From NCBI GenBank assembly GCA_900088475.1, contig FLMG01000213.1, positions 1,515 to 24,620 of the forward strand: a stretch of 23,106 nucleotides of DNA. Reading direction: 5' to 3'. The stretch comes from Hyphochytrium catenoides (taxonomy: Eukaryota > Sar > Hyphochytriomycetes > Hyphochytriales > Hyphochytriaceae). Numbering within the stretch: position 1 is the stretch's first letter; each line of letters begins with the position of its first letter. Position numbers and translations under genes: made by a program. Shown here in pieces: positions 21,901 through 23,106 of the stretch. The notes beneath the pieces were generated by a model. That model was not told where the DNA came from, did not search any database, and saw nothing but the letters and a program-made list of their open reading frames with translations.

Positions 21901-23106
21901 GCCGCACCGATGGATATGCCACGTCTCCATCGTGCTTCCACCCTCTGCTCATCGCCTATGTCACGATCACTAGCGTAGTCATCACGCAAATCATTTCCTT
22001 TATCTAATTTGGCCTTCTTCTGCATTCCCTCTTTCGAGCCTCTCTCACTCTTCTCCTCTGCTGCGGGTACTTCAAGTTGCTTATAATCTGCAACAAACTT
22101 TTGCCGACGTCCATCCTCAAATTCAACGTCAATGGTTCCATTGGGTCTACACTTGCGTACGAATGCCCGAGAGAAAGTCCCCTTGTCATCGTCCTTGGCT
22201 AAAACTGTATCACCCTCATCGAGCAGAGGACGACCTCCATCTACTCTCTCCTGTCTTCCCTCATCTACTTCTTTGTCAGACAAGACGGTTGTCTTCAGAC
22301 TTGGAACGGTATGCAGAAGGCTGCGGCGCACTCTCGTTTCTACGGCCCCATGCGCATACTTCACGTCATAAGTGCCATCACGATGAACCTTGGTAATTGT
22401 TGCTCGAAAGAGTTCCGGTCGTTCTCTGTAATTCACATCGACCAGACTCCCAACCCCCAATGGTTCCTGAACCTTCTGTCCAAAGTCCTCTATACCTACA
22501 TCGATATGGGCCTTATACATAGGACGAACTAACTCCGCCTTCACCTTCTTCTCTTTGTCACCATCCTCATACTCAATATCGTAGGTGCCATCAGTGTGGA
22601 GCTTGATCACCCTTCCCCGATACACTTTGGAACCACCCTTGTAATGGACTTCCACAGAAGCTCCTACTTCGATAGTGCCAATTCTGCTCTGGGTACTCTG
22701 GAACTCTGCCTCGGATAGATCACTAGCAGAAGCGGATACGGGATGTACAAATTCTGCATGTACTCTCACTTCCGTATCTCCATCGAGATACCTTACATCG
22801 TAGGTACCATCGGTATGAACCTTGGAAATTCTTGCCCTGTACAGCTTTGATTTTCTTCTGTAGTTGACATCGACAAGTGAACCGGCCTTTAGGGTTACCT
22901 CCCATTCTGTCTCCTTAGCACTCTTAGCTCCTGGCTCTTCAACACTGCCTGGTTCTGCAACCAGATGCACGTATTCTGGATTCACTCGACGCTCTGTGGT
23001 CCCATCCCGATACCTTACGTCGTAGGTGTCATCCAGATGAGCTTTAATGACCGTTCCACAATAGAGTTTCGATCGACCCTTATAGTTCACATCCACGGTA
23101 GAGCCA
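910..23106 (-). CDS. Giant multidomain protein: Tudor-like repeats, EF-hands, four PUB domains, WD40, kinase-like, ARM/HEAT-like (5' partial)
   Basis: A single intron-rich gene of 53 exons fits the minus strand; the 5' end is outside the window. I chose each junction by GT-AG borders, continuity of an open frame with protein-like sequence, and phase. All junctions are phase-compatible and the exon lengths total 15,633 bases (5,210 residues plus the TAG at 910-912). Introns average about 126 bases; several carry TACTAAC or CTAAC branch sites, for example 8133-8139 and 20286-20292. Domain order: six Tudor-like repeats, EF-like helices, EF pair-PUB-PUB twice, unassigned domain, EF-hand, WD40-like, EF-hand, WD40-like, kinase-like, ARM/HEAT-like, C-terminal EF-hands. 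No signal peptide or membrane segment is evident. It is likely a cytosolic or cytoskeletal Ca-responsive scaffold (inference). The least certain junctions are near 17.18, 11.79, 10.30, 9.51, 7.65 and 6.90 kb. Two or three adjacent genes remain possible, but no boundary is visible. I do not recognise a named family for the whole protein. Confidence 0.62.
1219..1581 (-). other. Longest intron (363 bases), purine-rich on the sense strand
   Basis: The intron lies between AGCAGAG|GTTTGT and GAAAGCAG|GT. On the plus strand it is a pyrimidine tract with CT microsatellite, so the transcript carries long GA-rich sequence. Open frames that appear here on either strand have simple-sequence composition (Ser/Leu-rich or Arg/Glu-rich) and are not credible genes. 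The flanking exons join in phase 1. Confidence 0.7.
1351..1407. repeat. CT/GA microsatellite
   Basis: Interrupted (CT)n with occasional TG, inside a wider polypyrimidine stretch at about 1240-1410 on the plus strand. It sits within the longest intron of the large gene. Confidence 0.9.
3210..3680 (-). other. Acidic/Ser-rich low-complexity linker
   Basis: Exon 3680-3210 (introns 3885-3681 and 3209-3029). It begins AGSMSELEEVYEAAPDDES, is rich in Asp, Glu, Ser, Gln, Arg and Pro, and has many possible phosphorylation sites. No fold is expected. Its internal ATG (MSELEE) could be mistaken for a gene start, but the CAAAACAG acceptor just upstream and phase agreement with the preceding exon make continuation the better reading. 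It separates the solenoid from the C-terminal EF-hand block. Confidence 0.6.
3886..7648 (-). other. Helical ARM/HEAT-like repeat region
   Basis: Exons 7648-7201, 7115-7003, 6902-6553, 6481-5977, 5868-5536, 5386-4930, 4853-4801, 4597-4408, 4282-4192 and 4112-3886. The translation is almost wholly helical, with repeated pairs of amphipathic helices: SYVTALRAALTKKLQ, GTWQVLVQLVALSWL, LPVLAVVARLVKSS followed by SIVGLLTSLCRWSS, VLQQVLGLLADS, VLATVVAVLARLWHAL, RVARLAVWEALL and VVAHLVDLLVQKKAVKTLF. This alternation is typical of armadillo/HEAT solenoids, which bind partner proteins along a groove. Repeat boundaries cannot be set by eye. The acceptor at 7648 and the one at 6902 (which excludes an upstream ATG) are less certain than the others. 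Confidence 0.6.
7749..9030 (-). other. Protein kinase-like domain, probably a pseudokinase
   Basis: Exons 9030-8629, 8562-8513, 8452-8389, 8313-8225 and 8117-7749. After splicing the order is an N-lobe strand ISVIVCLP, an alpha-C-like helix (LAEERLLIETLQ), RAPFVHYCL, then the hinge GLVAEYLPGWRSLATLI (about 8266-8305). Next come the helix WIIQLNKALKTAH, catalytic loop VLRDLSPANILV and LKINSLAQATF. The HRD histidine is L, but D and N remain. The loop lysine is S, DFG is replaced by INS, and no VAIK-type lysine is evident. A C-lobe-like TPFLSSQLY and TDWEQLEDLILNL follow. The lineup fits a kinase fold that has lost phosphate-handling residues, acting as a scaffold. ULK4-like or other pseudokinases coupled to ARM repeats are a possible comparison (inference). 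Confidence 0.72.
9113..10449 (-). other. Unassigned helical region between WD40-like and kinase-like domains
   Basis: Small exons 10449-10304, 10212-10095, 9979-9819, 9714-9630, 9515-9379 and 9299-9113. Protein-like stretches include VVVMEILSPDCGISAANNF, WLQEMNALKHQIRRAFLC, ILSVDEVHSLLRSLFQ and HNPFSMAFTHIEAAKEAAM. They are mainly amphipathic helices without a family I recognise. The donor at 10303 (GTAGTG) and acceptor near 10212 are inferred because two good frames overlap there. The acceptor near 9515 could instead be 9507. Confidence 0.45.
10684..12202 (-). other. WD40-like region, second part
   Basis: Exons 12202-12047, 11984-11792, 11704-11599, 11475-11294, 11158-11085 and 10963-10684. 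The first holds a clear WD repeat: a GH motif (ILHGHSAALKSLLYLP) and ILSVATDGKVCFWNSE. Later exons carry weaker blades such as LSGDILVGIRSRY, DCSDVVIN, KLAAVSPLPSFEAALVVAN and GQLAVAGVRPGTRVAV. The junction 11792/11704 (GTCAGC donor) is tentative. For 11085/10963 the intron has a long pyrimidine run and keeps phase. The last exon ends with a GTAAGT donor at 10683. Confidence 0.58.
12333..12566 (-). other. EF-hand between the two WD40-like regions
   Basis: Exon 12566-12333 between introns 12637-12567 and 12332-12203. The acceptor CCCTTAG at 12567 switches reading to ELFETFRKHDPEGNGLAIRE, an EF-hand with loop DPEGNGLAIREN (D1, E3, N5, G6; N at position 12, so weak). The second half is SSDSVDYTDFLLELSRSYW, where SVDYTDF mimics the strand and exiting helix. 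A long open reading continues past the true acceptor in another frame and can mislead gene callers. Confidence 0.65.
12638..14463 (-). other. WD40-like beta-propeller region, first part
   Basis: This single 1,826-base exon is the longest uninterrupted coding stretch in the window. Helices at its start (RLFLCKRLMWHLVQSLP) precede repeated strand motifs typical of degenerate WD40 blades: SHLFLLLGDGRLLVWNN, LLFGTVADDPLVYVFSTRTG, then CLGHKQRDPILAF and LSFVLSGGRGSGDFDIRYWS. Blade spacing is irregular, and a long charged insertion (Arg/Glu/Gly) lies between two of them. It is probably a protein-interaction propeller. Interrupted WD40 sequence followed by an EF-hand and more WD40 recalls WDR49/WDR64-type proteins, but I cannot confirm that. 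Confidence 0.6.
14616..15300 (-). other. EF-hand region before the WD40 block
   Basis: Exon 15300-14616, after intron 15481-15301 with a strong TTTTCTTCTCGCAG acceptor. The second half contains LFASFLLGNVDENGQISTTE; its loop NVDENGQISTTE has acceptable residues at 1, 3, 5, 6, 8, 9 and E at 12. A partner follows, SSFSFTEFVHLRIEYALLL, lacking an obvious loop. The exon ends at 14616 and splices in phase 1 to 14463, skipping in-frame stops in the 152-base intron, which links this EF-hand pair directly to the WD40-like block. Confidence 0.7.
15482..16690 (-). other. Charged linker and unassigned beta-rich domain
   Basis: Exon 16764-16357 continues as a Lys/Glu/Ser-rich linker with several basic clusters, for example RPIIKKTRERALRS. 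Intron 16356-16190 leads to exon 16189-15482. That exon opens with an Arg/Ser stretch and becomes a globular segment with alternating hydrophobics (GVLTFGVKI, LCLEFTVDR, EVLFLSCNTSVTVAS) and then a helix (VRKLLNEIIADAA). I do not recognise the fold. It has no cysteine or histidine clusters and no nucleotide-binding motif. Confidence 0.5.
16690..17109 (-). other. PUB domain 4
   Basis: Exon 17109-16881 and the start of exon 16764-16357 (intron 16880-16765). It reads ELKRLLVLHETIISHLGRVL, then SIGAVKLLIAIGFREDE joined in phase to DCSLYLPADFDMDYLL. The G-A-V-K-L-L-x-A-I-G-F turn and following strand match the C-terminal half of PUB domains. The basic patch before it is weak, so this copy is the most diverged, and its binding ability is doubtful. 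Confidence 0.58.
17179..17665 (-). other. PUB domain 3
   Basis: It uses the end of exon 17912-17488 and exon 17416-17179 (intron 17487-17417). It reads VALKEACGRIELLLSAP, then TVSFRRIPIEEP, then after splicing VFEVFHACGFKKEV and RAMKLELPTLEN. The helix, P, x-R-R-I patch and hydrophobic-x-GF turn match PUB1 and PUB2. The exact 3' end of the exon is uncertain: CAG|GTATGA at 17186 and GTGTGC at 17179 are alternatives, and only the second keeps phase with the acceptor at 17109. Confidence 0.62.
17690..18425 (-). other. Second EF-hand pair, preceding PUB3
   Basis: Exon 18425-17981 starts with a Lys/Ser-rich linker and ends in LQRAFDHLDKSKTGLLSAQD, an EF-hand with loop DKSKTGLLSAQD. Intron 17980-17913 starts with a perfect GTAAGT. 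Exon 17912-17488 then opens with VKQWILERDSNRDGSISWQE; its loop DSNRDGSISWQE is fully canonical (D1, N3, D5, G6, S7, I8, E12) and is expected to bind Ca2+. This is the same position relative to PUB3 that the first EF pair holds relative to PUB1. Confidence 0.8.
18603..19180 (-). other. PUB domain 2 (best conserved copy)
   Basis: Exons 19180-18980 and 18744-18603 (intron 18979-18745). It reads LDALRLLLNSVTNVLNQPG, then PRLWRIKG joined to KNPVFQNKIGGF, then LMTAVGFVYYKEADLFVLK. This follows the classic PUB layout: helix, N-x-L-x-x-P, an R-x-I basic patch, N-P-x-F, helix, V-G-F turn, then strand. It is the strongest evidence that the family assignment is right and that the gene is spliced at 18980/18744. 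Whether it keeps p97-tail binding residues would need a structural alignment. Confidence 0.8.
19266..19720 (-). other. PUB domain 1
   Basis: This spans exons 19799-19526 and 19429-19266 (intron 19525-19430). The first part has helices ending in VRECAQKVVNLCRKI and a DEDIFAQLIQYRG segment. After splicing comes GGKELLAAVGFRDL, matching the family's signature of GG, helix, then a hydrophobic-x-GF turn, followed by a short strand segment. PUB domains (as in PNGase and HOIP) are all-helical modules of about 80-100 residues that bind the C-terminal tail of p97/VCP or similar motifs. This copy is more diverged than PUB2. Confidence 0.6.
19700..20215 (-). other. EF-hand pair preceding PUB1
   Basis: Exon 20215-20070 holds the helix AREAFDSID followed by the loop DSEENGDISTGQ. 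Positions 1, 3, 5 and 6 are acceptable, but position 12 is Q instead of E, so calcium binding may be weak. After intron 20069-19800, the second half reads RISLPELLSSFNSIF, the short beta strand and exiting helix of a partner EF-hand without a loop. The start of this exon at 20215 follows a TCTAG acceptor about 70 bases beyond a TACTAAC branch site. Confidence 0.65.
20363..21603 (-). other. Helical region with cryptic EF-hand-like pairs
   Basis: Exons 21603-21153, 21074-20706 and 20528-20363 (introns 21152-21075 and 20705-20529). The first exon has helices flanking LPFEDYLRCLMHIV, resembling the exiting half of an EF-hand with no proper loop. The second has VKAFEDLNCFATKAQVEEC followed by DALSLGEVFALYHAL, again EF-like helix-loop-helix spacing without the D-x-D-x-D-G loop. 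The third exon is helical and unassigned. If these are EF-hands they are structural rather than Ca-binding. The 5' splice site at 20362 (GTAAGA) joins in phase to 20215. Confidence 0.45.
21669..23106 (-). other. Tudor/Agenet-like repeat region, six modules
   Basis: Exons 23106-21837 and 21766-21669 (intron 21836-21767). Five modules of about 49 residues begin near 23105, 22883, 22664, 22451 and 22214. A sixth (about 21936-21730) is completed only after splicing. The recurring pattern is G-x-V-D-V-N-Y, then a basic patch, then the core DGTYDVRY, then D-G and an R-V ending. This is the beta-strand rhythm of Tudor/Agenet-like barrels, which commonly bind methylated or modified peptides. Modules 1 to 4 are very alike. 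Module 5 is diverged (NGTIDVEFEDG) and module 6 carries an insertion before its core. The array runs off the right edge, so more copies may exist. What these repeats bind cannot be told from the sequence. Confidence 0.8.

Noticed and set aside
1-23106. tRNA, rRNA, CRISPR, transposon, retroelement or viral genes
   Set aside because: I saw no cloverleaf with an anticodon arm, no rRNA-like core, no regular spacer arrays, no transposase or reverse transcriptase motifs, and no terminal inverted repeats.

Overview
This window comes from a microbial eukaryote with a mid-range GC content. The evidence is a dense series of short GT-AG introns (about 60 to 360 bases), branch sites of the TACTAAC/CTAAC type, CT and CAG microsatellites, and no bacterial-style operon or ribosome-binding signals. 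The modular Tudor-like, EF-hand and PUB repertoire and the compact introns would suit an alga or heterotrophic protist, for example a stramenopile or cryptophyte. I cannot fix the lineage from this sequence. TGA, TAG and TAA all behave as stops.

Almost the whole window (23106 down to 910, minus strand) reads best as ONE very large gene. Its 5' end lies beyond the right edge. Its stop codon, TAG, is at 910-912. I traced 53 exons, and all 52 proposed junctions join in compatible phase. Together they give 15,633 coding bases, an exact multiple of three, or 5,210 residues visible here. No credible start, stop or intergenic space interrupts the series.

In protein order the layout is as follows. 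Six Tudor/Agenet-like repeats (23.1-21.7 kb) are followed by a helical, EF-hand-like block (21.6-20.4 kb). Next comes a duplicated module of EF-hand pair, PUB, PUB (20.2-18.6 kb and 18.4-16.7 kb), then a charged linker and an unassigned domain (16.7-15.5 kb). An EF-hand region (15.3-14.6 kb) leads into a WD40-like beta-propeller (14.5-12.6 kb), another EF-hand (12.6-12.3 kb) and more WD40/propeller sequence (12.2-10.7 kb). After an unassigned region (10.4-9.1 kb) come a degenerate protein-kinase-like domain (9.0-7.7 kb), a long helical ARM/HEAT-like region (7.6-3.9 kb), an acidic low-complexity linker (3.7-3.2 kb) and a C-terminal EF-hand region ending in two good calcium loops (3.0-0.9 kb).

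The architecture suggests a calcium-responsive scaffold. EF-hands recur between the interaction modules. PUB domains in known proteins bind the C-terminal tail of p97/VCP. Tudor-like, WD40 and ARM/HEAT segments are binding surfaces, and the kinase-like fold looks catalytically degenerate. That functional reading is inference.

The left 0.9 kb lies beyond the stop codon. It holds a CAG/CAA tract, a CT microsatellite and at most one doubtful plus-strand polyglutamine ORF. I saw no tRNA, rRNA, CRISPR array, transposon or viral gene.
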